From Psychrobacter immobilis (GTDB lineage: Bacteria > Pseudomonadota > Gammaproteobacteria > Pseudomonadales > Moraxellaceae), in contig NZ_CAJGZM010000007.1 of NCBI RefSeq assembly GCF_904846175.1, forward strand, positions 62,001-126,000: 64,000 nt of DNA. Reading direction: 5' to 3'. The translations under genes were made by a program, and so were the position numbers. Of this stretch, positions 18,407 through 29,467 are shown piece after piece (the stretch's first letter is position 1; each line of letters opens with the position of its first letter). Under the pieces are notes generated by a model, which searched no databases, had not been told where the DNA came from, and saw only the letters and a program-made list of their open reading frames with translations.

Positions 18407-18433
18407 CATTTCATCATTATTGCTTCGGTTTGA

Positions 18434-19591
<1,158 letters not shown>

Positions 19592-19735
19592 ATTGCTATT
19601 GTTCATATAATAGTGGGTACTGTTTATATAGGTGGTAATTGAGCATAGCTACATTTGCTGTGCTTGATAAACGCTAAAATGACATTGCGTGAGCCATTTA
19701 TCATAAAAACCGTTTTTTCTTATTCGTTTTATTCT

Positions 19736-19766
19736 ATTAAAGGTAGCCAATCAGGTTGCCTTTAAT
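19736..19766 (+). other. Stem-loop between mreB and mreC
   Basis: ATTAAAGGTAGCC and GGTTGCCTTTAAT form a 13-bp stem (two G-U pairs) around AATCA. Only TTTAAT follows, so it is a weak terminator at best and could reduce read-through from mreB into mreC or protect the mreB mRNA end. Nothing else is evident in 19592-19986. Confidence 0.55.
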
Positions 19767-19986
19767 AACATTAACCCATACCAAAACCTATGCCAAAATT
19801 AACTAGCACTACTATTTAGATTAACTGACTTATATTAACTGGTAATCGGTTTCTAACATTTATCACTGCTATTTGTAAGATGCTAAGTAAGAATTCGATA
19901 AGGTCATATTTTATAGCTTGATATTTGTTACTGTTATGTCAAGTAGCAGTTATTGCTCACATTAAAACCTCTAGATTAGACCAACT

Positions 19987-20847
19987 ATGATTCCAAGTAT
20001 TTTTGCTCGCCAGCCACTCGCACTGCGTAAGACTGCTATTGTATTGATAGTGGCATTGGTACTGATGTGGTTTGATAGCAAAAATCCTGAATGGTTTAAT
20101 CCGATACGCACCACCACCCATGCCGCCATGCAGCCTATTTATGAGCTATCGTTATTGCCAAGCTATGCAAAACACTGGTCAAGCGGTAGTCTGCAATCTA
20201 AAGAAGCGCTGCGCCGCGAAAATATGCAGCTCAAATCGCAACTCATCCATGCTCAAGCCAAGCTCCAGCAGCAAGATTATATCTTGGCACAAAATGCCCG
20301 CTTGCAAGGTATCCTCTCGACGACGCGTCCCGAACAATTTGATTTGAATTTGGCTCAAGTAATTGGTACCGATACCAATCTACTCAGGCAAATTGTCGTC
20401 CTTAATAAAGGCGAGCAAGATGGCGTGCAAGTGGGTCAAACGGTTATTGATGAGGACGGTATCTTAGGGCAGATTATTAATGTCTATCCCAATACCAGCC
20501 GCTTATTACTGATTACCGATGAGCAGCAATCTGTCGCCGTGACGGTCAAACGCACTGGACAGCGGGCTATTGTCACGGGTGAGGGTATACCGACGTCTTT
20601 ACGCCTTAATTATGTTTTTAAAACCTCAGATGTGCGCGTCGGCGATGAGTTGGTGTCATCAGGATTGGGCGGACGTATACCAGCAGGCTATCGAGTTGGT
20701 CGCATTGCCCATGTTGAAGACACACAAGAGGATAACTTTAGAAGCATTGAAGTCACGCCAGCGGCAAACTTTATCGACAATGCTTACGTGCTGGTACTAC
20801 AAGACAAAATAGTTAATAAAAATAACACAGACATTAAGGAAGATTGA
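19987..20847 (+). CDS. mreC: Rod-shape-determining protein
   Basis: Bitopic inner-membrane protein that links MreB and MreD to the periplasmic wall synthases. 286 residues: transmembrane helix at about 15-31, a coiled coil at about 70-116 (SKEALRRENMQLKSQLIHAQ onwards) and two beta-barrel subdomains from about 118 with GEQDGVQVGQTVIDEDGILGQI and the C-terminal VSSGLGGRIPAGYRVG. Length and order match the family. mreD follows after 133 bases. Confidence 0.95.
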   Translation: MIPSIFARQPLALRKTAIVLIVALVLMWFDSKNPEWFNPIRTTTHAAMQPIYELSLLPSYAKHWSSGSLQSKEALRRENMQLKSQLIHAQAKLQQQDYILAQNARLQGILSTTRPEQFDLNLAQVIGTDTNLLRQIVVLNKGEQDGVQVGQTVIDEDGILGQIINVYPNTSRLLLITDEQQSVAVTVKRTGQRAIVTGEGIPTSLRLNYVFKTSDVRVGDELVSSGLGGRIPAGYRVGRIAHVEDTQEDNFRSIEVTPAANFIDNAYVLVLQDKIVNKNNTDIKED

Positions 20848-20980
20848 TAGGTTGCCTGCTGTTTTAACTCAATATAAATATAATAGTCACAGCAACCTCT
20901 TAACCACCGCTTTTATTCCCACCAATGCTAGATAAATCGTTACATAGCAGCCGCTAAATATTCGCTAAAGGTAAGTATTC

Positions 20981-21466
20981 ATGGCATATCCTGATTCTGA
21001 ACATGCAACGGGGCTGTTGCTTGCCGTGATTGTCCTGAGCTTTATTGTCGCCTCATCGCTCAGTGTTTATCCCTTAAGCCCGAGCATGGCAACATTGCGC
21101 CCGATGGTTATGATGATGGTGCTGATTTTTTGGCTCCTGTTTCAGCCCCGTTATATCGGAATTTTTGGTGCCTTTACTATTGGTATTATCGCCGATTTGT
21201 TAATGGACACACATTTAGGTCAGCAAGCTTTCGCCGCCGTGATGGTCGCAATGGTAATAAAAGTCACCAGCATTTATATCAGACAATTAAATACCATCAG
21301 CGCTTGGCTCATTGCAAGCTTAGGATTGGTCATATTCCAAGTGACTTTATGGATATTACAGATGTTTATCCAAAATACCTTTGTCGCCCAATCTGTCTTA
21401 TCCTTATTAATGAGTATCATAAGCTGGCCGCTGGTGCTATTTATACTACGCAAATTTGCGCGCTAG
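20981..21466 (+). CDS. mreD: Rod-shape-determining protein
   Basis: Polytopic inner-membrane partner of MreC. 161 residues with about five transmembrane helices, rich in Leu/Ile/Met, including the conserved FTIGIIADLLMDTHLGQQAF segment (about 65-84) typical of MreD. AAGG lies 8 bases before the ATG. Sits at the usual place between mreC and maf. Confidence 0.93.
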   Translation: MAYPDSEHATGLLLAVIVLSFIVASSLSVYPLSPSMATLRPMVMMMVLIFWLLFQPRYIGIFGAFTIGIIADLLMDTHLGQQAFAAVMVAMVIKVTSIYIRQLNTISAWLIASLGLVIFQVTLWILQMFIQNTFVAQSVLSLLMSIISWPLVLFILRKFAR

Positions 21467-21486
21467 CTTATACTCTTATCTGTCTG

Positions 21487-21514
21487 CAAAAATCAAAAAT
21501 CAAAAATCAAAAAT
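21487..21514 (+). repeat. Tandem repeat, 4 x CAAAAAT
   Basis: Four exact 7-base units in the 69-base gap between mreD and maf, 21 bases ahead of the maf start. Slippage could change the distance between mreD and maf. Confidence 0.85.
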
Positions 21515-21535
21515 TTATAAAACAAGAGAATAGTG

Positions 21536-22240
21536 ATGAAACTCATTTTAGCGTCTGGCTCACCGCGCCGTCATGAGCTGCTAACTAGGGCGCAACTCGA
21601 CTTTACGGTGATGAGCGTCGATATTGATGAAACGCCGCATGCTAATGAATCCCCTAAAGATTACATTGAACGCATGGTCGCTACCAAGGCAGAGGCGGCA
21701 CTCCAACAATTAAACAAAGAATTAAATAAAAACTTAAAAAAAAATCAAACTGATTTACTTGAATCAATCATTATTTTAACCGCTGATACCATCGGTGTCT
21801 TAGCAGATGGCAAGACAGTATTGGTTAAACCAGATAATCGTAAAGATGCTTATCGCATGTGGCAGCAGATGTCCGATAATGTCCATGAAGTCTGGACAGC
21901 GGTGCAAGGAACTCAGGTGTCATTATCCTTTAAAGCGGCTAACGACCTAAATCACGAACCAGTATTGCAAGTCGTTAATCAGCAACAAATCACTGAGCGC
22001 ACCGAAGTGACTTTTATAGCGCTCAGCACAGAGATGATGAGTGATTACTGGGAAAGCGGCGAACCTGCTGATAAAGCGGGTGGTTACGGCATTCAAGGTT
22101 TTGGTGCAGCATGGGTGAGCCGTATCAATGGCAGTTATACTAATGTGGTTGGTTTGCCGCTTGCACAGACATTGGCGCTTATCAATGAGATAAAAGAGGA
22201 TAAAGCCAAGATTTTCAATTCGCTAAAAGTAGATTCCTAA
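21536..22240 (+). CDS. maf: Maf-like nucleoside triphosphate pyrophosphatase
   Basis: Hydrolyses non-canonical or surplus NTPs (dTTP/UTP or modified bases depending on subgroup) to the monophosphate. The N-terminal signature KLILASGSPRRHELL (2-16) with Ser7, Arg11 and Arg12 is intact, as are VATKAE, LTADTIGVL (the catalytic Asp) and the C-terminal PADKAGGYGIQGFGA. An insertion of Asn/Lys-rich residues (about 60-80) and another near 130-150 enlarge it to 234 residues versus about 195 typically. ATG 21536 has AAGAGA upstream; GTG 21533 is alternative. Confidence 0.93.
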   Translation: MKLILASGSPRRHELLTRAQLDFTVMSVDIDETPHANESPKDYIERMVATKAEAALQQLNKELNKNLKKNQTDLLESIIILTADTIGVLADGKTVLVKPDNRKDAYRMWQQMSDNVHEVWTAVQGTQVSLSFKAANDLNHEPVLQVVNQQQITERTEVTFIALSTEMMSDYWESGEPADKAGGYGIQGFGAAWVSRINGSYTNVVGLPLAQTLALINEIKEDKAKIFNSLKVDS

Positions 22241-22359
22241 TGCTTATGCACATAATGACACGGTAGGGTGATGGGCAAACGCAAGGCGCATTTGCTACAC
22301 TGTGAGGCTACCAAACTATGAACGCTTCACAAGAAAGCTGAGTGATAAGAGAAAATATT

Positions 22360-23949
22360 ATGTCCGAAGAGCTGCTGATTAATATTAGTCCCATGGAATC
22401 GCGCGTCGCCGTGTTAGATAATGGTATCTTAGGCGAGGTTTATATTGAGCGTCATCATAAACTGGGTTTGGTCGGCAATATCTATCTGGGCACGGTAGTA
22501 AGGGTGCTTCCTGGTATGCAAGCGGCTTTTGTTGATATTGGACAATCGCGCACGGCGTTTTTACATGTCAACGATATGCAGCGTGAGCCGCGTCCAGTCG
22601 CTGAAAATAAAAGTAAAGCCCATCACACTACCGATAATGAACCTACTGTCATAGAAGCCACTACTGATGACCTAGCTGTTACGCCGCCGGTTGTCATTCC
22701 ACAAACTGAAGTCGTACCCGTTGCAAAAACCCTTATCCAGCATCGTCTGCACGAAAGCCAACGTATTTTAGTACAAGTGACCAAAGACCAGCTCGGTAGC
22801 AAGGGTGCACGCTTAACCACTAATATATCACTGCCGTCACGTTACTTGGTGTACCTGCCATCAAGTGAGCATATTGGTATATCGCAACGTATTGATGGCG
22901 ATGAGGAGCGTACGCGTCTCAAGACTGAACTTACTAGCCTGATGCAGACAGTCAACCTAAAAGGTGGACTCATTGCGCGTACAGCAGCTGAGCGTGTCCC
23001 TGTCGATAAACTTGAAGAAGATATTTACTACTTATTGCAGTTATGGCGCACCATTTGTGCCCGCCGCCAAGAAATGAAGCCCAATCAAAGCTCCGAGCTT
23101 ATCTATCAAGAGTTATCGCTGCCACTGCGCTCCATTCGCGATTTGGTCCATGCTGATACCGAAAAAGTGGTGATTGATAATGCGCAAATCTATGAGCAGG
23201 TGAGATACTTTGCTAAAGAGTTTGTCCCTTTTGTTTATGACCGTATTGTGCATTATACCGCTGAGCAATCATTGTTTGACGTGCACCGCGTCGAGGACGA
23301 TCTGCGTGATGCCCTAAAACGGCGGGTTGACTTAAAGTCAGGCGGCTATCTGATTATCGATCAAACCGAAGCGATGACGACGATTGATGTCAATACCGGC
23401 TCTTTTGTTGGGGCACGCTCATTAGAAGATACCGTTTATAAAACCAATTTAGAAGCCACTCATGCCATAGCGCGGCAGCTGCGTCTACGTAATCTAGGCG
23501 GCATTATCATTCTAGATTTTATCGATATGCTTGAGCAGCAGCATAAAGACGATATCCTTGAGAGTTTGCAGTCACAGTTAGTACAAGACTACGCGAAAAC
23601 CAAAATTACCCAAGTAAGTGAGCTTGGTTTGGTTGAGATGACCCGCAAGCGCACTCGAGAGTCGTTAGGTCAGCAGCTATGTGAGCCATGCTCGACCTGC
23701 CAAGGACGCGGTTTCGTCAAAACCGCTGAAACGGTCTGCTTTGAGATATTCCGTGAAATCATGCGCTGTGCTCGCACGTATAACTCACCAAAGAAATTTA
23801 CCGTCGTTGCTCATGCCGCAGTCATTGATTTATTACTGACTTCAGAATCGGACACAGTGGCAGATTTAGAGTATCTATTGGGTAGGGTGATTACCTTTGA
23901 TGTCGAGAATCTTTATACCCAAGAGCAGTATGATATTGTTCTAGATTAA
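22360..23949 (+). CDS. rng: Ribonuclease G
   Basis: Endoribonuclease of the RNase E/G family that matures the 5' end of 16S rRNA and starts decay of some mRNAs. 529 residues from ATG 22360. The S1 RNA-binding domain (about 36-130) begins LGLVGNIYLGTVVRVLPGMQ; the catalytic Asp pair lies in TTIDVNTGSFVG (about 342) and GIIILDFIDM (about 385); the zinc-link cysteines are in CEPCSTCQGRG (about 443). A Thr/Val/Pro-rich, low-complexity insertion at about 78-123 interrupts the S1 domain and is not in E. coli RNase G (489 residues). It is 465 bases upstream of the ribosomal block. Confidence 0.95.
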   Translation: MSEELLINISPMESRVAVLDNGILGEVYIERHHKLGLVGNIYLGTVVRVLPGMQAAFVDIGQSRTAFLHVNDMQREPRPVAENKSKAHHTTDNEPTVIEATTDDLAVTPPVVIPQTEVVPVAKTLIQHRLHESQRILVQVTKDQLGSKGARLTTNISLPSRYLVYLPSSEHIGISQRIDGDEERTRLKTELTSLMQTVNLKGGLIARTAAERVPVDKLEEDIYYLLQLWRTICARRQEMKPNQSSELIYQELSLPLRSIRDLVHADTEKVVIDNAQIYEQVRYFAKEFVPFVYDRIVHYTAEQSLFDVHRVEDDLRDALKRRVDLKSGGYLIIDQTEAMTTIDVNTGSFVGARSLEDTVYKTNLEATHAIARQLRLRNLGGIIILDFIDMLEQQHKDDILESLQSQLVQDYAKTKITQVSELGLVEMTRKRTRESLGQQLCEPCSTCQGRGFVKTAETVCFEIFREIMRCARTYNSPKKFTVVAHAAVIDLLLTSESDTVADLEYLLGRVITFDVENLYTQEQYDIVLD

Positions 23950-24103
23950 GTGTTTATTATTAAATACCCAAAGCAAGTAGTGTAGAAACTAGCGACTGTA
24001 TAAGTTAATCTTTAATGACCAATAATTCTATAAAAAGTAGGGACGTAGTGTACAAATAATGTTTTATATCAACTACTATCTGCCATCATTGCAAATAACC
24101 TCC

Positions 24104-24131
24104 TTGCAATGGGTTAAAAATTATGTATAAT
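24104..24131 (+). promoter_or_regulatory. Putative main promoter of the S10 ribosomal operon
   Basis: TTGCAA (24104-24109), a 16-base spacer and a perfect TATAAT (24126-24131) lie about 285 bases before rpsJ. The same -35/spacer arrangement is seen at the tRNA-Pro promoter. Predicted start near 24138 gives a leader of about 277 bases. Confidence 0.75.
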
Positions 24132-24321
24132 ACACACCACTGAATTATATATGCGCAGCCAATCAAACAGCTGGCGCTATGACAGCTAGAGCATCGTTTC
24201 TAGCACTATTTCATTATGCCTTTGCTGACATCCTATAATGGAAGGGTCGGCGGGGCTTTAAACTATTTTACTTTTAGTACGCTATAAGTTCCGTTAACGA
24301 ACTCATTCTGGTTTAGAACAG

Positions 24322-24359
24322 AAGGCCGCTTTAAGTGAATATTTAACCAAACGGCTTTT
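24322..24359 (+). promoter_or_regulatory. Possible attenuator hairpin in the S10 operon leader
   Basis: AAGGCCG and CGGCTTT can pair (one G-U) over a 23-base loop and are followed by T residues, 56 bases before rpsJ. The position and U-run are reminiscent of the L4-responsive attenuator known in the E. coli S10 leader, but the loop is large and homology is unproven. A further short stem (GCTAGA/TCTAGC) lies near 24185-24205. Confidence 0.4.
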
Positions 24360-24414
24360 GCTCATATCCTTGCAAAGCAAGAATGACAAAGGCACATATT
24401 AGGAGCTTGCTGGC

Positions 24415-24726
24415 ATGGCTAACCAGAGAATCCGTATCCGTCTTAAGTCTTTTGATCATCGTCTGATTGATCAATCTGCACAAGAGATTGTTGATACTGC
24501 AAAGCGCACCGGTGCGCAAGTTTGTGGTCCTGTACCGTTGCCGACTCGCATTGAGCGCTTCAACGTTCTAACTTCACCACACGTAAACAAAGACGCTCGT
24601 GATCAGTACGAAATCCGTACTCATAAGCGTATGGTTGACATCGTTCAACCTACCGACAAAACTGTGGATGCGCTAATGAAGCTTGATTTAGCGGCGGGTG
24701 TTGACGTTCAAATTGCTTTGGGTTAA
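24415..24726 (+). CDS. rpsJ: 30S ribosomal protein S10 (NusE)
   Basis: Assembly protein of the 30S head that also acts as NusE with NusB in antitermination. 103 residues, full length, from [17 protein letters not shown] through the exposed loop [19 protein letters not shown] to [19 protein letters not shown] is 9 bases before the ATG. First gene of a 28-gene run (rpsJ to rplQ) in the canonical S10-spc-alpha order; a 277-base leader precedes it. Confidence 0.99.
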   Translation: MANQRIRIRLKSFDHRLIDQSAQEIVDTAKRTGAQVCGPVPLPTRIERFNVLTSPHVNKDARDQYEIRTHKRMVDIVQPTDKTVDALMKLDLAAGVDVQIALG

Positions 24727-24774
24727 TGCACATAAACACCCAACCCATTAATATAAGATATAAAGAGGTCTAAA

Positions 24775-25413
24775 ATGGCGATCGGTTTAGTCGGTAAAAA
24801 ATGCGGCATGACCCGTGTCTTCACTGAAGCAGGTGCATCTATCCCTGTAACAGTGGTTGAGATCAGTGCTAACCGCATTACTCAAGTAAAAAATACTGAT
24901 GTAGATGGCTATCAAGCCATCCAAGTTACCACAGGTACCCGTCGTGACAGCCGCGTAACAGCAGCTCAAAAAGGTCACTTCGCTAAAGCTGGCGTTGCCG
25001 CTGGTCGTGGTGTTTGGGAATTTCGTGCCAATGACAGCGATCTTGAAGGTCGTGAGATTGGTGGTGAGATCCTAGCTGACTTGTTCGAACAAGGTCAGAT
25101 GGTTGATGTCACAGGTAACAGTAAAGGTAAAGGCTTTCAAGGCGGCGTGAAGCGTCACAACTTCAGCATGCAAGATGCCACTCATGGTAACTCAGTCTCT
25201 CACCGTGCGCTTGGTTCAACTGGTCAAAACCAGTCACCAGGTAAAGTCTTCAAAGGCAAAAAAATGCCAGGTCAGATGGGTAACAAACGCGTTACCGTTC
25301 AAGGCCTAGAAGTGATATCGGTTGATGTTGAAAATGGGTTACTTGTCATCAAGGGTGCTATCCCAGGTGCCACCGGTGGCGATGTCATCGTACGTCCGTC
25401 AGTCAAAGCCTAA
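24775..25413 (+). CDS. rplC: 50S ribosomal protein L3
   Basis: Early-assembling 50S protein near the peptidyl transferase centre. 212 residues. The loop reaching the centre, [20 protein letters not shown] (about 147-166), retains the Gln methylated by PrmB in E. coli. Good AGAGG site 8 bases before the ATG. 48 bases after rpsJ. Confidence 0.99.
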   Translation: MAIGLVGKKCGMTRVFTEAGASIPVTVVEISANRITQVKNTDVDGYQAIQVTTGTRRDSRVTAAQKGHFAKAGVAAGRGVWEFRANDSDLEGREIGGEILADLFEQGQMVDVTGNSKGKGFQGGVKRHNFSMQDATHGNSVSHRALGSTGQNQSPGKVFKGKKMPGQMGNKRVTVQGLEVISVDVENGLLVIKGAIPGATGGDVIVRPSVKA

Positions 25414-25427
25414 GCAAGGGGATTAAC

Positions 25428-26030
25428 GTGGATTTAAAAACAGTTACAGGGGCGGCAGTTGAGCTTTCTGATACGGCTTTCGGTCGTGAATTCAACGAAG
25501 CATTAGTGCATCAAGTCGTCACCGCATATCTTGCTGGTGCTCGCCAAGGTACACGCGCTCAAAAGACCCGTGCCGAAGTTTCTGGTGGTGGCATTAAGCC
25601 ATGGCGCCAAAAAGGTACTGGTCGCGCTCGTGCAGGTTCTATTCGTAGCCCAATCTGGCGTGGGGGCGGTCGTGCATTCGCGGCTAAGCCACAAGATTGG
25701 TCACAGAAAGTTAACCGTAAAATGTATCGCGGTGCGATGCAGTGCATCCTAGCCGAATTGATTCGTCAAGATCGTCTAATTTTGGTTGAAGAGCTAAGTG
25801 TTTCTGGCCCTAAGACTAAAGAGCTGATTGCAAAGTTAAATGACTTAGGCGCACCTCGTGCACTAATCGTCACCAAAGAAGTTGACGAAAACTTATACTT
25901 AGCGGCTCGCAACATTCCACACGTCAATGTACTTGGTACAAACGAAGTGGACCCAGTGAGCTTGATTGCTTTTGATAAAGTAATCATGTCAGTTGAAGCT
26001 GCGAAACAATTTGAGGAAGCACTAGCATGA
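25428..26030 (+). CDS. rplD: 50S ribosomal protein L4
   Basis: 50S exit-tunnel protein; in E. coli it also represses the S10 operon. 200 residues; the tunnel loop [20 protein letters not shown] (about 47-66) is intact. The start is GTG 25428, supported by AAGGGG with 6-base spacing. Its stop overlaps rplW by 4 bases, indicating coupling. The hairpin in the operon leader would be its likely target if autoregulation is conserved. Confidence 0.98.
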   Translation: MDLKTVTGAAVELSDTAFGREFNEALVHQVVTAYLAGARQGTRAQKTRAEVSGGGIKPWRQKGTGRARAGSIRSPIWRGGGRAFAAKPQDWSQKVNRKMYRGAMQCILAELIRQDRLILVEELSVSGPKTKELIAKLNDLGAPRALIVTKEVDENLYLAARNIPHVNVLGTNEVDPVSLIAFDKVIMSVEAAKQFEEALA

Positions 26031-26377
26031 ATAACGCAAGACTTTATCAGATCCTAAGAGGACCTGTATTCTCAGAGAAATCTCAAATGCTTGGCGATTC
26101 ACTTGGTGTGCAGGTATTTAAAATTGACTCTAACGCTACTAAGCTTGAAGTCAAAAAAGCAGTTGAGATGATGTTCGAAGGTGTTGAAGTTTTAAAAGTA
26201 AACACATTGAATGTTAAAGGTAAGACAAAGCGTTTTGGTAAGAACATCGGCCGTCGTAATGACTATAAAAAAGCCTACGTTACCTTAAAAGCTGGTCAAG
26301 ATGTACAAATGGCTGATGCTGGTGAAGACGTCGCAAAAACGACTGCTTCTACTAGTGAAACAGCGAACAACGAATAA
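26027..26377 (+). CDS. rplW: 50S ribosomal protein L23
   Basis: Sits at the polypeptide exit and is the docking site for trigger factor and SRP. 116 residues: the L23 fold ends near residue 97 after [19 protein letters not shown], and an Ala/Thr/Glu-rich tail of about 20 residues (ending STSETANNE) is added compared with the 100-residue E. coli protein. Overlaps rplD by 4 bases. Confidence 0.98.
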   Translation: MNNARLYQILRGPVFSEKSQMLGDSLGVQVFKIDSNATKLEVKKAVEMMFEGVEVLKVNTLNVKGKTKRFGKNIGRRNDYKKAYVTLKAGQDVQMADAGEDVAKTTASTSETANNE

Positions 26378-26388
26378 GGATTACACTC

Positions 26389-27216
26389 ATGCCTATCGTA
26401 AAAGCAAAGCCAACATCACCAGGCCGTCGTTTTGTTGAAAAAGTGGTGCATCCACACCTTTACAAAGGTCGTCCTTTTGCAGCGCTTCTCGAATCAAAAA
26501 GTAAAACTGGTGGTCGTAACAATAATGGTCGCATCACGACTCGTCACATCGGTGGTGGTCATAAGCAGCATTATCGTATTATCGATTTTAAACGTACTAA
26601 AGACAATATCCCAGCAACGGTAGAGCGTATTGAATACGATCCTAACCGTACTGCGCACATTGCTTTACTTAAGTACGCTGACGGCGAACGTCGCTATATC
26701 ATTGCTGCTAAAAAGCAAGCAGTGGGCGATACCGTTATGTCAGGCGAAAACTCTCCAATCCGTCCAGGTAACTGTTTACCGCTGAAAAACATCCCATTGG
26801 GTACTGTGATTCACAATATCGAACTTAAAATCGGTAAAGGTGCACAGATTGCTCGTTCTGCGGGTGCCAGCGTTCAATTACTAGGTCGTGACGGTATTTA
26901 TGCTATTCTACGTCTACGTTCTGGCGAAACTCGCCGTGTACACGTGAATTGCCGTGCTGTTATTGGCGAAGTTTCTAACACTGAAAACAACTTGAAATCA
27001 CTTGGTAAAGCCGGTGCTTCACGTTGGCGTGGTGTTCGTCCTTCTGTTCGCGGTGTTGCTATGAACCCGGTTGATCACCCACATGGTGGTGGTGAAGGTC
27101 GTAACAAAGGTCGCCATCCAACCAGCCCTTGGGGTCAGAAGTCTAAAGGACTTAAAACGCGTCATAATAAGCGTACTGACAGTATGATCATCCGCCGCCG
27201 CGCCAAGAAGAAATAA
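26389..27216 (+). CDS. rplB: 50S ribosomal protein L2
   Basis: Largest primary 23S rRNA-binding protein, needed for peptidyl transfer and subunit joining. 275 residues. The conserved His-containing segment [20 protein letters not shown] (about 225-244) next to the peptidyl transferase centre and the basic C-terminus are intact. AAGGA site 12 bases before the ATG; 11 bases after rplW. Confidence 0.99.
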   Translation: MPIVKAKPTSPGRRFVEKVVHPHLYKGRPFAALLESKSKTGGRNNNGRITTRHIGGGHKQHYRIIDFKRTKDNIPATVERIEYDPNRTAHIALLKYADGERRYIIAAKKQAVGDTVMSGENSPIRPGNCLPLKNIPLGTVIHNIELKIGKGAQIARSAGASVQLLGRDGIYAILRLRSGETRRVHVNCRAVIGEVSNTENNLKSLGKAGASRWRGVRPSVRGVAMNPVDHPHGGGEGRNKGRHPTSPWGQKSKGLKTRHNKRTDSMIIRRRAKKK

Positions 27217-27228
27217 AGGAAGAATTTC

Positions 27229-27504
27229 ATGCCTCGTTCATTGAAAAAAGGTCCATTCATAGACGCGCACTTGTTTGCTAAAGTTGAGAATGCATTAGAC
27301 ACCAACTCACGCAAACCAATTAAGACTTGGTCGCGCCGCTCGATGATTTTGCCACAAATGGTTGGCCTAACTTTATCTGTTCACAACGGCCGTACTCATG
27401 TACCGGTTATTGTGAGCGAACAGATGGTTGGTCATAAACTAGGTGAATTTGCCCCGACTCGTACGTATCGTGGTCATGGCATTGACAGAAAAGCTAAGAA
27501 ATAA
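27229..27504 (+). CDS. rpsS: 30S ribosomal protein S19
   Basis: 30S head protein that contacts the A-site region together with S13. 91 residues with the family core [27 protein letters not shown] and [21 protein letters not shown] precedes the ATG by about 6 bases. rplV follows after 10 bases. Confidence 0.99.
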   Translation: MPRSLKKGPFIDAHLFAKVENALDTNSRKPIKTWSRRSMILPQMVGLTLSVHNGRTHVPVIVSEQMVGHKLGEFAPTRTYRGHGIDRKAKK

Positions 27505-27514
27505 GGTGCTTACC

Positions 27515-27844
27515 ATGGAAGTAACTGCAAAATTACGCGGTGCCGCCATTTCGGCACAAAAAGTTAGACTCGTTGCTGATGAAGTTCGCGGCAAATCTAT
27601 CGAGCGTGCTTTGGATATCCTAACGTATAGTAATAAAAAAGGCGCTGTGTTCGTTAAGAAATGTCTTGACTCAGCCATCGCCAATGCCGAACATAACAAC
27701 GGTTTAGATATTGATACGCTTAAAGTATCAACTATCTACGTTGATGAAGGCATTACGCTAAAACGTATCCTACCACGTGCTAAAGGTCGCGCTGATCGTA
27801 TCAGTAAGCGTACTTGTCACATCACTATAAAGGTAGGAGAATAA
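27515..27844 (+). CDS. rplV: 50S ribosomal protein L22
   Basis: Exit-tunnel protein; its beta-hairpin ([20 protein letters not shown], about 82-101) lines the constriction and is a site of macrolide-resistance changes in other bacteria. 109 residues from ATG 27515, which aligns with the family start [10 protein letters not shown]; an upstream extension inside rpsS is not real. AAGG lies 9 bases before the ATG. Confidence 0.98.
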   Translation: MEVTAKLRGAAISAQKVRLVADEVRGKSIERALDILTYSNKKGAVFVKKCLDSAIANAEHNNGLDIDTLKVSTIYVDEGITLKRILPRAKGRADRISKRTCHITIKVGE

Positions 27845-27847
27845 GTT

Positions 27848-28576
27848 ATGGGACAAAAAGTACATCCAATCGGAATTCGTCTTGGTGTTGTCAAAAAGCA
27901 TAACGCAAACTGGTATGCTAACCCTAAACAATACTCAGAATACCTGATCAACGACATCCAAGTACGCGAGTATCTACGCAAAAAACTAGATAATGCTATG
28001 ATTAGCAATATCATGATTGAGCGTCCTACTGGTGCTGCTAAGATTACCATCGCCACTGCGCGTCCTGGTATTGTTATCGGTAAGAAAGGCGAAGATATTG
28101 AAAGACTTCAAAAAGAATTGACCAAAATTATGGGCGTACCTGCTCAGGTCAACATTGAAGAAATCACCTCGCCTGATCTTGATGCTCATTTAGTAGCACA
28201 AGGTATCGCAAGTCAGCTTGAGCGTCGTGTTATGTTCCGCCGTGCAATGAAGCGCGCGGTACAGAACAGCATGCGCTCTGGTGCTAAAGGTATTAAAGTT
28301 GAGTTGTCTGGCCGTCTTGGCGGTGCTGAGATTGCTCGTACTGAATGGTACCGTGAAGGTCGTGTGCCACTGCATACACTACGCGCCGATATTGACTATT
28401 CGTCAGTACGTGCGGAAACCACTTATGGCACTATCGGTGTAAAAGTTTGGATCTTCCGTGGCGAAATCCTTGACGGTATGAACAGCGTTTATAACCCCGT
28501 TAAAGAAGAGCAGACTCGTGCGCCAAAACGCCGTGGTCGTGGAAACGGAAACCGTCGAAACACAGACAGAGGTTAA
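27848..28576 (+). CDS. rpsC: 30S ribosomal protein S3
   Basis: 30S protein at the mRNA entry with helicase activity. 242 residues: an N-terminal half with the KH-type motif [20 protein letters not shown] (about 74-93) and a C-terminal domain ending in a basic Arg/Gly/Asn-rich tail (last 20 residues, [10 protein letters not shown]). Starts 3 bases after rplV, with AGGAGA inside the rplV end. Confidence 0.99.
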   Translation: MGQKVHPIGIRLGVVKKHNANWYANPKQYSEYLINDIQVREYLRKKLDNAMISNIMIERPTGAAKITIATARPGIVIGKKGEDIERLQKELTKIMGVPAQVNIEEITSPDLDAHLVAQGIASQLERRVMFRRAMKRAVQNSMRSGAKGIKVELSGRLGGAEIARTEWYREGRVPLHTLRADIDYSSVRAETTYGTIGVKVWIFRGEILDGMNSVYNPVKEEQTRAPKRRGRGNGNRRNTDRG

Positions 28577-28579
28577 ACT

Positions 28580-28993
28580 ATGTTACAGCCAAAACGTACC
28601 AAGTTTCGTAAAATGCATAAAGGTCGTAACACTGGGCTAGCTCATCGTGGAAGCACCGTTGCATTCGGACAAATTGGTCTAAAATCTTTGACTCGTGGTC
28701 GTATGACTGCCCGTCAAATTGAAGCAGCACGTCGTACCATCACTCGTAAAATTAAGCGTGGCGGTAAAATCTGGATTCGTGTATTCCCAGACAAACCAAT
28801 TACCAACAAGCCATTAGAAGTACGTATGGGTAAAGGTAAAGGTCCTGTAGAATATTGGGTATGCGAAGTCAAACCTGGTAAAATACTATATGAACTTGAA
28901 GGGGTATCAGAAGAGCTTGCTCGCGAAGCCTTAACGCTTGCAGCAGCAAAACTGCCCTTTAAAACTACCATTGTTAAGCGGACGATAATGTAA
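28580..28993 (+). CDS. rplP: 50S ribosomal protein L16
   Basis: Essential for A-site tRNA placement on the 50S subunit. 137 residues; begins [17 protein letters not shown] and includes [19 protein letters not shown], with the Arg that is hydroxylated by YcfD in E. coli conserved in context. Its stop overlaps the rpmC start by one base (TAATG). Confidence 0.99.
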
Positions 28994-29190
28994 TGAAGAT
29001 CAGTGAATTACGTGATAAATCATTAGAAGAACTGACTCAGTTACTTGATGAAAAGCAACTTGATGCTTTCCGTATTCGTATGGCTAAAGCAACCGGTCAG
29101 TTGGGGAATACCCATGAAGTACGTGTCAATCGTCGTGCGATTGCTCAGCTTCAGACTTTGATTAACGAGAAACAACGAGGCGACTCATGA
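28993..29190 (+). CDS. rpmC: 50S ribosomal protein L29
   Basis: Two-helix protein beside L23 at the tunnel exit. 65 residues with the typical [18 protein letters not shown] start and [18 protein letters not shown]. Coupled to rplP (1-base overlap) and to rpsQ (4-base ATGA overlap). Confidence 0.98.
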
Positions 29191-29462
29191 GCGATAACAA
29201 TCAAGCAACGACCAATGCTAGTGTTCTGACAGGACGAGTTGTCAGTGACAAGATGGACAAGTCCATCACGGTTTTGATTGAGCGTCTGGTTCGTCATCCT
29301 TTATATGGCAAACAGCTTCGTCGTTCTACCAAAATTAAAGCACATGATGAAGACAACGTTTGCCAACAAGGCGACCTTGTCCGTATCAAAGAAACGCGTC
29401 CAATCTCAAAAACCAAGTCTTGGACTTTGGTTGAAGTGGTTGAAAAAGTAGAAAAAATCTAA
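29187..29462 (+). CDS. rpsQ: 30S ribosomal protein S17
   Basis: Primary 16S rRNA binder of the 30S body. 91 residues; OB-fold with [20 protein letters not shown] and the loop [20 protein letters not shown] few extra polar residues precede the E. coli start. Last gene of the S10 group; a 182-base gap containing a promoter-like sequence follows. Confidence 0.98.
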
Positions 29463-29467
29463 GTAAA

